This document shows, in pieces, positions 1 through 8,949 of a stretch of 64,000 bases of DNA. The notes below the pieces were generated by a model. It did not search any database. It was not told the origin of the DNA and saw only the letters and a program-made list of their open reading frames with translations. The position numbers and the translations under genes were made by a program. The stretch spans positions 2,324,001-2,388,000 of the forward strand of contig JARUPY010000292.1 of assembly GCA_029817715.1 (NCBI GenBank). The letters are read 5' to 3'. The DNA is from Melastoma dodecandrum (taxonomy: Eukaryota; Streptophyta; Magnoliopsida; Myrtales; Melastomataceae). Numbering within the stretch: position 1 is the stretch's first letter; each line of letters begins with the position of its first letter.

Positions 1-70
1 GCGGCTCGGGACCGCGCTGATCCCGCCGCGCCCCACGCGCGTCACCGCCGCGGAGACGCCGCGGGCCGCG

Positions 71-2023
71 ATGGCCTCACCGGTGGTGGTGGGCGCCACC
101 ATCATCGCGGCCCTCTATTTTGGCCGCGAGATCTTCATTCCGATCGCGATCGCGGTTCTCCTGTCCTTCGTGCTGACGCCGCTGGTGAACCGCCTGCGGC
201 GCCTGCGCCTGCCGCGGCTGGTGGCGGTGGGCTTCAGCGTTCTCCTGACCCTGGGCATCGTGGCCGCCATGGCGACGCTGATCGGCATCCAGGCGGCCGA
301 CCTGGCCGGGGATGTCCCGCGCTACCGGGCCACGATCGAGCGCAAGATCGAAGGGCTGCGCGACTCCCCCGTCGGCCACGTGACCGCGTACGTCGCCAAT
401 ATTGGGCGGGCGCTGCACGGTGGAGTTAAGGAGAGCAGCGCCAAGGAGACCGGCGACCCGGAGGCGCGGAAGCCCGCGCCGCCGCAGCCGGGTCCCGAGC
501 GGGCACAGGCGCCGAAGCCGCTTCTGGTCGAGGTCGCGGCGTCTCCGCCGGGCTCGCTGGAGATGCTCTCCACGGTGCTCACTCCGGTGATGCACCCGCT
601 CGCCACCGTGGGCATCGTCTTCGTGGTGCTGCTGTTCGTGCTCATGCAGCGGGAGGACCTGCGCGACCGCATGATCCGGCTCGCGGGCTCGAGCGACCTG
701 CACCGCACCACCGTGGCGATGGACGACGCGGCCAAGCGGCTCAGCCGCTACTTCGTGGTGCAGCTCGCCCTCAACGCCGCCTTCGGAATCGTCGTCGGCA
801 TCGGGCTCTACGTCATCGGCGTGCCGAACCCGGTGCTGTGGGCGATATTCTCGGCCCTGATGCGCTTCGTGCCGTATCTCGGGGCCGTCCTGTCGGCGAT
901 CCTGCCGATGGCGCTCGCCGCCGCGGTCGATCCCGGCTGGAACCTGATGATCGCCGTGGCGATCCTGTTCGTCGTCCTCGAGCCCCTCACCGGCCAAGTG
1001 GTCGAGCCGATCGTCTACGGCCAATCCACCGGGCTCTCTCCCTTCGCGGTGCTGGTCTCGGCCCTGTTCTGGACCTGGCTGTGGGGGCCGGTCGGCCTGT
1101 TGCTGTCGACGCCGCTCACCGTCTGCCTCGTGGTGCTCGGCCGCTACGTGGAGCACCTCGAATTCCTCGATGTGCTGTTCGGCGACCGGCCGGCGCTGAC
1201 GCCCGTCCAGAACTTCTATCAGCGGATCCTCGCGGGCGATTCCGAGGAGGTGCTGGGCCACGCTGAGCTGATCCTGCAGGACTGCGCGCTCTCGTCCTAC
1301 TACGACGACGTGGTGCTCAAGGCGCTCGAACTGGCCGCCCGGGACGCCGCCCGAGGTGTGCTGACCGCCCGGCAGAAGGCCGCGATGCGCACGGCCCTCG
1401 GGGAGCTGATCGCCGATCTCTCCGACCGCAGCGACGCCGTGACCGAAGCCGGCGGAGAGGGCGAAGAGGGGGCCTGCAGCCCGCTGCCCATGGGCCCGGC
1501 GCCGGACGGCCTCGCGGCGGCCTGGACGCGGCAGGGCGCGGTGCTGTGCGTCTCCGGACGCGGCTTCCTCGACGAGGCCGCCGCCGCCATCCTGGCCCAG
1601 ATCCTGGAGAAACGCGGGATCGGCGCCCGCACGGTGCCCTTCGCCGAGGCGTCCGCGGCGCGGATCGGCCGTTTCGAGCCCGGCCCGGCCCGGATGGCCT
1701 GCGTCATCTCCCTGGCGCTGGACGGCGAGCCGACCCATCTGCGCCGGCTGATTCGGCGCCTGAAAGGTCGGATGCCCGACGTGCCGATCCTGCTCGGGCT
1801 CTGGCTGACGCAGGAGGCGGAGGCCGACAGCGGCGCCGGCGGATCACGGCGTGGCGTGGAGGCGGACGGGCAGGTGCGCTCGCTGCGCGAGGCCGTCGAG
1901 GCGGTGCTGGCGGCCGCGCAGGCGGACGCGGCTTCGGCTGAGACCGGGGTCGAAGCGGCGCCGGGTCCGAGGCCGGAGACGCGGGACGGGGCGCCCCGCG
2001 AAGCCGCGCCGGCCGGGGCATGA
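71..2023 (+). CDS. AI-2E family transporter-like membrane protein with long C-terminal extension
   Basis: Polytopic inner-membrane protein of the AI-2E (PerM/TqsA-like) family; its substrate cannot be read from the sequence. Residues 1-365 carry the family core: N-terminal hydrophobic helices, an Ala/Pro-rich soluble loop near 115-165, then a helix block containing RFVPYLGAVLSAI and QVVEPIVYG. Family members are usually about 350 residues, so roughly 285 further hydrophilic residues form an extra cytoplasmic-looking domain. That domain begins FLDVLFGDRPALTPVQNFYQRIL, split here as FLDVLFGDRPALTP and VQNFYQRIL, and ends in a low-complexity Ala/Glu tail. The reading frame is open back to base 2, so the ATG at 71 may be internal and the true start outside the window. 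Family is sure, start is not. Confidence 0.85.
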   Translation: MASPVVVGATIIAALYFGREIFIPIAIAVLLSFVLTPLVNRLRRLRLPRLVAVGFSVLLTLGIVAAMATLIGIQAADLAGDVPRYRATIERKIEGLRDSPVGHVTAYVANIGRALHGGVKESSAKETGDPEARKPAPPQPGPERAQAPKPLLVEVAASPPGSLEMLSTVLTPVMHPLATVGIVFVVLLFVLMQREDLRDRMIRLAGSSDLHRTTVAMDDAAKRLSRYFVVQLALNAAFGIVVGIGLYVIGVPNPVLWAIFSALMRFVPYLGAVLSAILPMALAAAVDPGWNLMIAVAILFVVLEPLTGQVVEPIVYGQSTGLSPFAVLVSALFWTWLWGPVGLLLSTPLTVCLVVLGRYVEHLEFLDVLFGDRPALTPVQNFYQRILAGDSEEVLGHAELILQDCALSSYYDDVVLKALELAARDAARGVLTARQKAAMRTALGELIADLSDRSDAVTEAGGEGEEGACSPLPMGPAPDGLAAAWTRQGAVLCVSGRGFLDEAAAAILAQILEKRGIGARTVPFAEASAARIGRFEPGPARMACVISLALDGEPTHLRRLIRRLKGRMPDVPILLGLWLTQEAEADSGAGGSRRGVEADGQVRSLREAVEAVLAAAQADAASAETGVEAAPGPRPETRDGAPREAAPAGA

Positions 2024-2120
2024 TCCGGGGAAGGGGCTTGACGGGCAGGGGGCGCCCCGATTTCGTCGGGTACCGGCGGCCCGGCCGGGCGATCTCCGGG
2101 CGGAACAGGAAAGAGAATCG

Positions 2121-2909
2121 ATGAGCGTCGTCGAACTCGGGCGGTTCATGGACGATCTCGCGGAGGCGTCCGGCAGGGCGATCCTGCCGTTCTTCCGCGC
2201 CCAGTTCGGCCTCGACGACAAGGCCCGCGGCGGCGCGCCGTTCGATCCCGTCACCGAGGCCGACCGGGCCGCGGAGGTCGTGCTGCGCAAGATGATCGGC
2301 CAGACCTTCCCGGGCCACGGGATTCTGGGCGAGGAATTCGGCTCGGAGCGCACCGATGCCGAGTGCGTCTGGGTGCTCGACCCGATCGACGGCACCCGGG
2401 CCTTCATCGCGGGCCTGCCGACCTGGGGCACGCTGATCGGGCTGACCCGCAACGGTGAGCCGGTGCGCGGGATGATGCACCAGCCCTATCTCGGCGAGCG
2501 CTTCACCGGCGACGGCCGCAGCGCGCGGCTGCGCGCCCCGTCTGGCGAGCGGACCCTGCGCACACGTCGCTGTGCGGACCTCGGGCAGGCGATCCTGGCG
2601 ACCACGGACCCTCGGCTGTTCACGTCGGGCGAGGAGGCCGAGCGCTTCCAAGCCCTGCAGGGACAGGTGCGGATGTCCCGCTACGGCACCGATTGCTACG
2701 CCTATTGCATGCTGGCGGCGGGCCAGATCGATCTGGTGGTGGAGGCGGGGCTGAAGCCCTACGACATCGTGGCGCTGATCCCGATCGTCGAGGGGGCGGG
2801 CGGTCGGGTCACGGCCTGGGACGGCGGCCCGGCGGCGGCCGGCGGGCGTGTCGTGGCGGCGGGCGATCCGCGGCTGCACGCGGCGGCGCTCAGGGTGCTG
2901 AACCCGTGA
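2121..2909 (+). CDS. hisN: Inositol monophosphatase family, histidinol-phosphatase type
   Basis: A 262-residue Mg-dependent phosphatase of the inositol monophosphatase superfamily. The metal-binding signature is complete: GEEFG (Glu71), DPIDGT (87-92) and a C-terminal KPYDIVALIPIVEGAGG with the third acidic ligand. The spacing and the GTRAFIAGLPTWGTLIG stretch are those of HisN-type histidinol-phosphate phosphatases, which perform the dephosphorylation step of histidine synthesis in actinobacteria and many alphaproteobacteria. The frame is open further upstream, but the ATG at 2121 was chosen because AGGAAAGAG lies just before it and the protein then has the family length. It stands alone, about 100 bases after the membrane protein gene. 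Inositol-phosphatase activity is the alternative. Confidence 0.85.
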   Translation: MSVVELGRFMDDLAEASGRAILPFFRAQFGLDDKARGGAPFDPVTEADRAAEVVLRKMIGQTFPGHGILGEEFGSERTDAECVWVLDPIDGTRAFIAGLPTWGTLIGLTRNGEPVRGMMHQPYLGERFTGDGRSARLRAPSGERTLRTRRCADLGQAILATTDPRLFTSGEEAERFQALQGQVRMSRYGTDCYAYCMLAAGQIDLVVEAGLKPYDIVALIPIVEGAGGRVTAWDGGPAAAGGRVVAAGDPRLHAAALRVLNP

Positions 2910-2955
2910 GGCGGGCGACCGCTGCGGCTCCGAACCACGACGGGAACCCTGTCGC

Positions 2956-4100
2956 GTGCTGCTGAACGCGCTGATCCTGTTCGCGGCCCTGTTCCCCCGC
3001 GCCGAGGCGGAGGCCGATGCGTGGCTGCGCGCGAAGCTACCCCCGGTCGCGACGTCCGCCCCCGCGGCACCGGCACCGCCGCGCTTCGACCCCGCCACCC
3101 GCGCCGTCTCCAACTGGCACGCGCAGACCGGCGCGCAGCTTACGCCGCGGATGCTTGCCCTCACGGCCTCCCTGTCGGAGGATCCGCCCTACGTCGCCCG
3201 CTGCGTGCGGCTCAACAACGGCTGGTGCATCAAGTCGGCCCGCTGGCCGGGCGAGATTGGCGCCGATTCCGAAGGCCATACCGCCTTCGCCACCCTCGAT
3301 GACGGGGCCGACGCCGCGGCGAGCCTGCTGCGGCGCTACTACCGCGACTACAACCGGCACACGGCGTTGGCCATCGTGCGCCGCTGGGCGCCGGCCGAGT
3401 GCCGGATCGGCGTCGCGCCTGCGCGGCCGGGCCGCGCGGTGGCGACACCCGCCGTCTCGGCCGGCCTGGCACCGCGGGGTCTCGGCCGGACGCTGCGCGC
3501 CCGCTTCCTCGCCACGCACCGCCCCGGCGGCGCCCCCCGGGGCCGGGCGGCCCTGCGCGTGCAGCCCTGGTCGCCGCTCGCGCGCATGGCCGGCCGGCCG
3601 GCCGCCGCCCGGTCGTCCGGTCGCACGTGGCCACGCTCCAGCCGATACCCGACATCGCGGCGGGCCTGTCCCCGGCGGCCGCGTCTCCGGCGGCGGGGCG
3701 CCCGGCAAGGGGGGCCGCCGACCCGGCGGCGCTCCTCGATCGGACGGCGACGGGCCGTGTCCCGGGCCCAGACCGGATGGTCGCCGAATCCGCGCTCCTG
3801 CCCGCCATCGCGTTCGGCCTGCCGCTCCTCGACCTGCGCCTGCCGGCCCCGCTCTGCACCGGCGACGAGACCCGGATCCAGGCCTATGCCGCCCGGATCA
3901 GCGGCAGCGTCGGCCTGAAGCCCGGCGACGACCTCGACCTGTTCGGGCCGGACGGCGCGCCACGCGCCAACCTCGCACCTGTGATGCTGGCGATGTCGGC
4001 GGTGGAACTCGGCACGCTCCGGGCCGGTCCCGATCTCGTCGCGGGCGCGATCGCCCGGCTCGCGCCGCCCACGCCGGCGGCCAACAGCGCGTCGCCCTGA
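2956..4100 (+). pseudogene. Conserved hypothetical gene split by a frameshift
   Basis: Two coherent protein halves lie in different frames. The first starts at GTG 2956 with a hydrophobic leader (MLLNALILFAALFPRAEAEA) and contains RLNNGWCIKSARWPGEIG and LLRRYYRDYNRHTALAIVRRWAP, running to about base 3500. The second is readable from about 3600 to the TGA at 4098 and contains PDRMVAESALLPAIAFGLPL, then CTGDETRIQAYAARI and LAPVMLAMSAVELGTL. The first half has the look of a peptidoglycan-active or exported phage-lysin-like protein, but I do not recognise a named family. The shift falls between about 3480 and 3630; a run of six C at 3533-3538 is one candidate. It may be a true pseudogene or a sequencing error. 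Confidence 0.6.
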
Positions 4101-4145
4101 GCAGGTTCCGCAAAAGAGGTTGCCGGTATTGCGACGAAAACCTGC
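4101..4145. repeat. Inverted repeat, possible terminator, after the frameshifted gene
   Basis: GCAGGTT at 4101-4107 is matched by AACCTGC at 4139-4145, immediately after the stop codon of the preceding gene. The arms are short, the loop is long and no T-run follows, so termination is only a suggestion. Confidence 0.3.
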
Positions 4146-4288
4146 GACCACGCAACGACCTGAGCGGACGAAGCGTCGGTCTGCCAACGGAAGTCTGCTG
4201 AGCGGCAAGCCTTGCGGTTCGACCCAAGGCGCGCCACCTCTGCCGCGCCACCTGTGCCCCGCCTGTTCCCCTCACAACGAGCCCGCCC

Positions 4289-5734
4289 GTGCCCCTGACC
4301 GACCTTGCCGCACGCGCCGGCTCGGCCGTCAAAGCCTTCGCCGAAGCCTCGCACGACCTGTTGATCCAGCCGACGCTCCGGCTCGGGGTCACCGGGCTCG
4401 CGCGCTCGGGCAAGACCGTGTTCACGACGGCGCTGATCCACCACCTCGTGGAGACCCACGCCCTGCCGGCCTTCGCGCCGGCCCAGGAGGGCCGCCTGCG
4501 CCGAGCCAAGCTGGTTCCGCAGCCCGACGACGACGTGCCCCGCTTTCCCTTCGAGGAGCATTTCGGGACGCTGACCGAGGCCCGGCGCTGGCCGCGCTCC
4601 ACCGACCGGATCAGCCAGTTCCGCCTGGAGATCGCCTACGAGCGCGCCGCCGGCTGGCGCACCGGCCCCGCGACCCTGATGCTCGACGTGGTCGATTACC
4701 CCGGCGAATGGCTGCTCGATCTCGCGCTGATCGAGACCAGCTACACGGCGTGGTCGCGGGCGACGATCAACGGCACACGCCGCCCCGGCCGCGCCGCGGT
4801 GGCGGCCCCCTGGCTCGAGGCGCTGAAGGGCTTCGACCCGAACGGCCCCCTCGACGAGATCGCGGCCGAGCGGGCGAGCGAAGCGTTCAAGGCATACCTC
4901 GCGGGCCTGCGCGCCGGCCCGGAATCGGTGGCGACCACGCCGCCGGGGCGGTTCCTGATGCCGGGCGACCTCGCGGGCTCCCCGGCGCTGACCTTCGCGC
5001 CCCTCGATCGCCTGACGGAAACGATCGCGCCGGACAGCCTCGCCGGCCTGATGGAGCGGCGCTTCGAGGCCTACAAGAGCAAGGTCGTGACGCCGTTCTT
5101 CCGCGACCATTTCCAGCGGGTCGACCGGCAGATCGTGCTGGTCGACGTACTCTCGGCGGTGGATGCCGGGCCGACCGCCCTGGCCGAGCTGGAGGAGGCT
5201 TTGGACGCGGTCCTGCTCAGCCTCAATATCGGCCGCAACACGGTGCTGTCGCGGCTGTTCGCGCCCCGGGCCGACCGGGTGCTGTTCGCCGCCACCAAGG
5301 CCGATCACCTCCACCAGACGAGCCACGACCGGCTCGATGCGCTGCTGCGGCTCCTCGTGTCGCGGGCGATGCGGCGGACGGAAGCCGCGGGCGCCCGGGT
5401 CGGCACCGTGGCGTTGGCCTCCGTGCGGGCCACCCGGGAGACCACCGTCCACGACGGCGCCGAGACCCTTCGGGCGGTCGCCGGCACGCCGGAGGCCGGC
5501 GAGGTGGTGGGCGACGAGGTTTTTGACGGCGACAGCGAGGCCGCGATCTTCCCGGGGGAACTGCCCGCCCGCGCCGAGGCTGTGCTGGAGGGGGCGGTGG
5601 AGCCAGGCTCCCTGCGCTTCCCGCGCTTCCGCCCGCCGCTCGTGCGGTCCGACGGCCTCGGCCGCCCCGGGCACCTGCCGCAGATCCGGCTGGACCGGGC
5701 GATGCAGTTCCTGATCGGGGACAAGCTGGCGTGA
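4289..5734 (+). CDS. ycjX: YcjX family P-loop protein (DUF463)
   Basis: A 481-residue protein of the YcjX/DUF463 family of predicted GTP-binding proteins. The Walker A motif GLARSGKT is at residues 36-43, followed by the family stretch VFTTALIHHLVE and an acidic DVVDYPGEWLLDL segment about 100 residues later. Length matches the family. The GTG at 4289 gives the usual N-terminus of these proteins. The DUF697 membrane protein begins about 10-30 bases downstream, and the two are commonly paired as a stress-responsive operon in proteobacteria (YcjX-YcjF in Escherichia coli, phage-shock linked). The nucleotide and the biological role are not settled for the family. Confidence 0.9.
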   Translation: MPLTDLAARAGSAVKAFAEASHDLLIQPTLRLGVTGLARSGKTVFTTALIHHLVETHALPAFAPAQEGRLRRAKLVPQPDDDVPRFPFEEHFGTLTEARRWPRSTDRISQFRLEIAYERAAGWRTGPATLMLDVVDYPGEWLLDLALIETSYTAWSRATINGTRRPGRAAVAAPWLEALKGFDPNGPLDEIAAERASEAFKAYLAGLRAGPESVATTPPGRFLMPGDLAGSPALTFAPLDRLTETIAPDSLAGLMERRFEAYKSKVVTPFFRDHFQRVDRQIVLVDVLSAVDAGPTALAELEEALDAVLLSLNIGRNTVLSRLFAPRADRVLFAATKADHLHQTSHDRLDALLRLLVSRAMRRTEAAGARVGTVALASVRATRETTVHDGAETLRAVAGTPEAGEVVGDEVFDGDSEAAIFPGELPARAEAVLEGAVEPGSLRFPRFRPPLVRSDGLGRPGHLPQIRLDRAMQFLIGDKLA

Positions 5735-5765
5735 CGATGTCCCTGTGTCTGCGGAGCCCCCACCC

Positions 5766-6791
5766 ATGACCTCGGGCCAGAAACCCCGCGCCTTCCGGAT
5801 CACCCCGGAGCCGCCATCGAACGCGAGCGTGACCACCACGCCCCTCTCCCCCGGGCCGCAGACCCGGATCGTGGAGGAGCCCTTCGAGATCGTCGATGCC
5901 GCCGACGGCGTCGCGGTGCCGGTGGCGCCGAAGCGCCGCTCGCCCTGGGGGGCGCTGTTCCTGTCGGCGGTGGGCGGCCTCGTGTCGCTCGGGATCGGAC
6001 TCTCGGTCGAGCGGATGATCGCCGACCTGTTTCAGGCCGCGCCCTGGCTCGGCTGGGTGGCGCTCGCCCTGCTGGGCCTCGCCGCCCTGGCGCTGCTGGC
6101 GATCGTGGTGCGGGAACTCGCCGGCCTGCGGCGGGAGCGCAAGATTGAGCGCCTGCGCCAATCCGCCGTCGACGCCCTGAGCACGCGCGACCACACCGGC
6201 GCGCAGGCGGTGGTGCAGGCGCTCTCGGCCTTCTACGCCGACCGCGACAGCCTCTCGGCGGGCCGCGCCCGGATCGACGCCGCCGCCGACGCGATCCTCG
6301 ACGTGGACGACCGGATCGGCATCGCCGAGCACGAATTGCTGTCGGGCCTCGACCGGCAGGCCCGCAACGCCATCGCGGCGTCGGCCAAGCAGGTCTCGGC
6401 GGTGACGGCGCTCAGCCCGCGGGCGATCGTGGACGTGGCCTTCGTGGTCTTCGCCGCCGTGCGGCTGCTCCGCCGGATCGCCGCGATCTACGGTGGACGG
6501 CCCGGCTTCCTCGGCTTCCTGCGGCTGGCGCGGGCCGCGGTCGCGCATCTCACCGTCACCGGCGGCATGGCGGTCGGCGAGAGCGTGATGCAACAGGTGC
6601 TGGGCCTCGGGATCGCGGCCCGGATCTCCGCCAAGCTGGGGGAGGGGGTGCTCAACGGGCTGATGACCGCCCGGTTCGGGCTCGCGGCCCTCAACGTCTG
6701 CCGGCCGCTTCCTTTCGTGCGGGAAGCGCCGCCGCGGCTCGCCGACGTCGCCGGGGAGCTGCTGCGCGCGGCCGAGACCGAATCGAAATAG
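5766..6791 (+). CDS. DUF697 (YcjF/TIGR01620-type) membrane protein
   Basis: Partner of the upstream YcjX protein. After a proline-rich cytoplasmic N-terminus it has two adjacent membrane helices (near GALFLSAVGGLVSLGIGLSV and WLGWVALALLGLAALALLAI). A coiled region follows, then the DUF697 domain with TALSPRAIVDVAFVVFAAVRL and the Gly-rich GMAVGESVMQQVLGLGI. About 341 residues from the ATG at 5766; a GTG at 5745 would add seven residues and cannot be excluded. The gene starts 31 bases after ycjX ends, so the two are very likely co-transcribed. The function of the family is uncharacterised beyond its association with YcjX. Confidence 0.85.
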   Translation: MTSGQKPRAFRITPEPPSNASVTTTPLSPGPQTRIVEEPFEIVDAADGVAVPVAPKRRSPWGALFLSAVGGLVSLGIGLSVERMIADLFQAAPWLGWVALALLGLAALALLAIVVRELAGLRRERKIERLRQSAVDALSTRDHTGAQAVVQALSAFYADRDSLSAGRARIDAAADAILDVDDRIGIAEHELLSGLDRQARNAIAASAKQVSAVTALSPRAIVDVAFVVFAAVRLLRRIAAIYGGRPGFLGFLRLARAAVAHLTVTGGMAVGESVMQQVLGLGIAARISAKLGEGVLNGLMTARFGLAALNVCRPLPFVREAPPRLADVAGELLRAAETESK

Positions 6792-6794
6792 AGG

Positions 6795-7019
6795 CTACTT
6801 GGCGCCCGCGGCGCGGCGGTTGGCGATGCGGGAGAACATGTTGCCGGTGTAGTCGGCGACCTTGGGCTTCTCGGCCTCGCCGACCTTCGCCTCGAAGGCC
6901 TCGATGCGCTTGAGCAGCGCCACGTCGTTGAACAGCGAGCTGTTGAAGTTCGCCTGGGCCCGGGGCCCAAGGGCGGCCTGGACCGCGTCGAGTCGTTCCA
7001 GAAGCTCTTTGCGCGTCAC
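6795..7019 (-). CDS. Small conserved hypothetical protein, 74 residues
   Basis: A short soluble protein of 74 residues, starting at a GTG preceded by GGGAGAG at good spacing on the minus strand. It begins MTRKELLERLDAVQAALG and is charged and largely helical, with no membrane segment or known motif. It converges with the DUF697 gene, the two stops being three bases apart. I do not recognise the family; the case for a real gene is the ribosome-binding site, typical codon use and tight packing between neighbours. Confidence 0.6.
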   Translation of the reverse strand: MTRKELLERLDAVQAALGPRAQANFNSSLFNDVALLKRIEAFEAKVGEAEKPKVADYTGNMFSRIANRRAAGAK

Positions 7020-7164
7020 GATTCTCTCCCGGAGCGGCCTCGGGCCGAAGGACCGCCCGCGGCCCCACTGAACGGGGCGGTGGTAAACGGCGCGTTAATG
7101 CGACCCGGGCAGCCTCGACACGAACGGCTCCCCGTCCGACCGAGCCCCGTGGGGGATCGCGGTC

Positions 7165-7716
7165 TCAGAGCCCCTTCAGGAAGCCGGCGAGCCGCATCAG
7201 CCCCTCGGGCCAGGGCCCGTGTCCGCTCGCCACGTTGATGTGGCCGGATTCGCCCGCATCGACCGTCAGCGAGCCCCAGGCATGGGCGAAATCGTCGGCG
7301 CGGTCGTAGGCGCAATAGGGATCGGTCCGGCTGGCGACGAGCAGCGACGGGAAGGGCAGGGGGTCCCGCGGCAGCGGCGCGAAGGCGCGGACCGCCTCGG
7401 GCAGGTCCGATGCCTCCTCCACGTCGGGCAGCGAGACCAGCAGCGCACCGCGCACCACGCCCGCGGGGAAGAGCGGCACCGCCTCGACGCTCGCCACCAC
7501 CCCGAGGCTGTGGGCGATCAGGATCACCGGCCGGGTCGCGGCCGCGACCGCCTCGGCGATCCGTCCGCACCACGCCTCGGGCGTCGGCGCGTGCCAGTCG
7601 TCCTGCGCGACCACGCGCGCCGTGGCGAGGCGGCCCGCCCAGCGGGCCTGCCAATGGTCCTCCTCCGAGCCCCCGAGGCCCGGGACGATGAGGATGTCGC
7701 AATCGGCGGTCTTCAT
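7165..7716 (-). CDS. RBBP9/YdeN-type alpha/beta hydrolase
   Basis: A 183-residue alpha/beta hydrolase of the RBBP9/YdeN (DUF676-like, small serine hydrolase) family. It opens DILIVPGLGGSEEDHWQ, typical of the family. The nucleophile Ser lies in AHSLG, the acid Asp in SRTDPYC and the His in ESGHINVASGHGPWPEG, so the catalytic triad is complete. No signal peptide, so cytoplasmic. Natural substrates of bacterial members are unknown. It lies 46 bases downstream of the UV endonuclease gene on the same strand and may share its transcript. Confidence 0.85.
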   Translation of the reverse strand: MKTADCDILIVPGLGGSEEDHWQARWAGRLATARVVAQDDWHAPTPEAWCGRIAEAVAAATRPVILIAHSLGVVASVEAVPLFPAGVVRGALLVSLPDVEEASDLPEAVRAFAPLPRDPLPFPSLLVASRTDPYCAYDRADDFAHAWGSLTVDAGESGHINVASGHGPWPEGLMRLAGFLKGL

Positions 7717-7762
7717 GTCGGGATGCCTATCGCCGTCCGGCCGAAGCGTCGAGACCGGCCCG

Positions 7763-8836
7763 TCATTCGGCGGCGATCGGGGCGGCCTGCTCCAGCTCCA
7801 GGATATGCTGCGCGATCTGCATCGAGGCCCGATTCTTCGCCTTGGCCTCGATCTCGAAATCCGCCCAGACCAGATGGCGGGCCACGAGGTCGTTCACCGC
7901 CCGGTTCCACATCATGTCGGAATGCGCCGCGAGGTCGCGGACGGCGTGGCCGGCCTCGCGCAGGGCCGGAAAATCGGGCAGCGCGTCCGTGTCGCACGTG
8001 GCCGAGACCGCCTCGCGCGACACGCTGATATGGGCGATCGGCCGGACCCCGCGCCAGGATTCGATCACGCGGGCGATACGGGGATCCTCCGGTTCGAGAT
8101 ACTCGCCGCCGCTCTGGACCCAGTGGTGGTGCAGATCGAGCACGACCGGCACGATGTCGGCGAGTTGCAGCACGGCCTCAACACCGAAGACGTTCTCGTC
8201 GTTCTCCACCGTGATGAGGTCGCGCGCCACCTGGCTCGCCTTGGGCAGCGTCTCGCGGAAGCCCGCGACGCCGGGATCGCCGGCGCCGACATGGATGTTG
8301 ATATGGACGCCGTGCGGATGCCAGCCGCCGCCATAGCCCATCCGGTCGAAGATCTCGGCGTGGTAGTCGAGCTCCGACAGGCCGTTCGCGATGGCCGCCG
8401 GGTTCCGGCTCGCCAGCAGGCAGAACGGACCGGGATGGAAGCTCAGCCGCACCCCGAGCCGGCGGGCCAAGGCACCCGCCTCCGCGAGACCGCGCTCGAT
8501 CAGAGCCGCCATCTCGGGCTCGGCGTAGATCGGCTGCGCGATCGGGTGGGTGTAGCCGGGCAGGACATTGCTCGCCATGCGCAGCAGGCGCTCCAGGGGC
8601 GGCCGGGCGCCGACCCAGGCGATCTGCCGGGCGAGCGCGTCGAGGTTGTGCGCCACGAGGCCGGAGAGCTTCGCCCGCCGGGCCGCAGGTTCCAGCTTGG
8701 CGAGATGGGCCATCGTCACGCTGGTCAGGTTCATATGGAGCGTCGCCTCACGCTCCGCCTTCAGCGTGGCATGGGTGCCGGGGGGCTCATCCAGGACGAA
8801 CTTGCAGCAGAATCCGAGGCGGGGCTGATCGCGCAT
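7763..8836 (-). CDS. uvsE: UV damage endonuclease (UvsE/UvdE family)
   Basis: A 357-residue TIM-barrel metal-dependent endonuclease of the UvdE family, which nicks DNA 5' of UV photoproducts in an alternative to UvrABC repair. Visible hallmarks are RLGFCC at the N-terminus, LSFHPGPFCLLAS, the VENDEN stretch that supplies a metal-binding Glu, VVLDLHHHWV, and the late IAHISVSRE. The ATG at 8836 gives the usual MRDQPRLGF start; a GTG nine bases upstream is possible. The frame extends further up but without family resemblance. The hydrolase gene follows on the same strand. The divergent BrkB-family gene starts 114 bases away. Confidence 0.88.
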   Translation of the reverse strand: MRDQPRLGFCCKFVLDEPPGTHATLKAEREATLHMNLTSVTMAHLAKLEPAARRAKLSGLVAHNLDALARQIAWVGARPPLERLLRMASNVLPGYTHPIAQPIYAEPEMAALIERGLAEAGALARRLGVRLSFHPGPFCLLASRNPAAIANGLSELDYHAEIFDRMGYGGGWHPHGVHINIHVGAGDPGVAGFRETLPKASQVARDLITVENDENVFGVEAVLQLADIVPVVLDLHHHWVQSGGEYLEPEDPRIARVIESWRGVRPIAHISVSREAVSATCDTDALPDFPALREAGHAVRDLAAHSDMMWNRAVNDLVARHLVWADFEIEAKAKNRASMQIAQHILELEQAAPIAAE

Positions 8837-8949
8837 AGGAGGCACAACGCGCCGGGGCGCCGGGCGTCCCCGCGGAAGCGGCGGAACGGCCGCCGCACGA
8901 CGACGTTGGGAGTCCCGAGCGCGGCAGTTCCGCGCACTGGCCCTGACCC

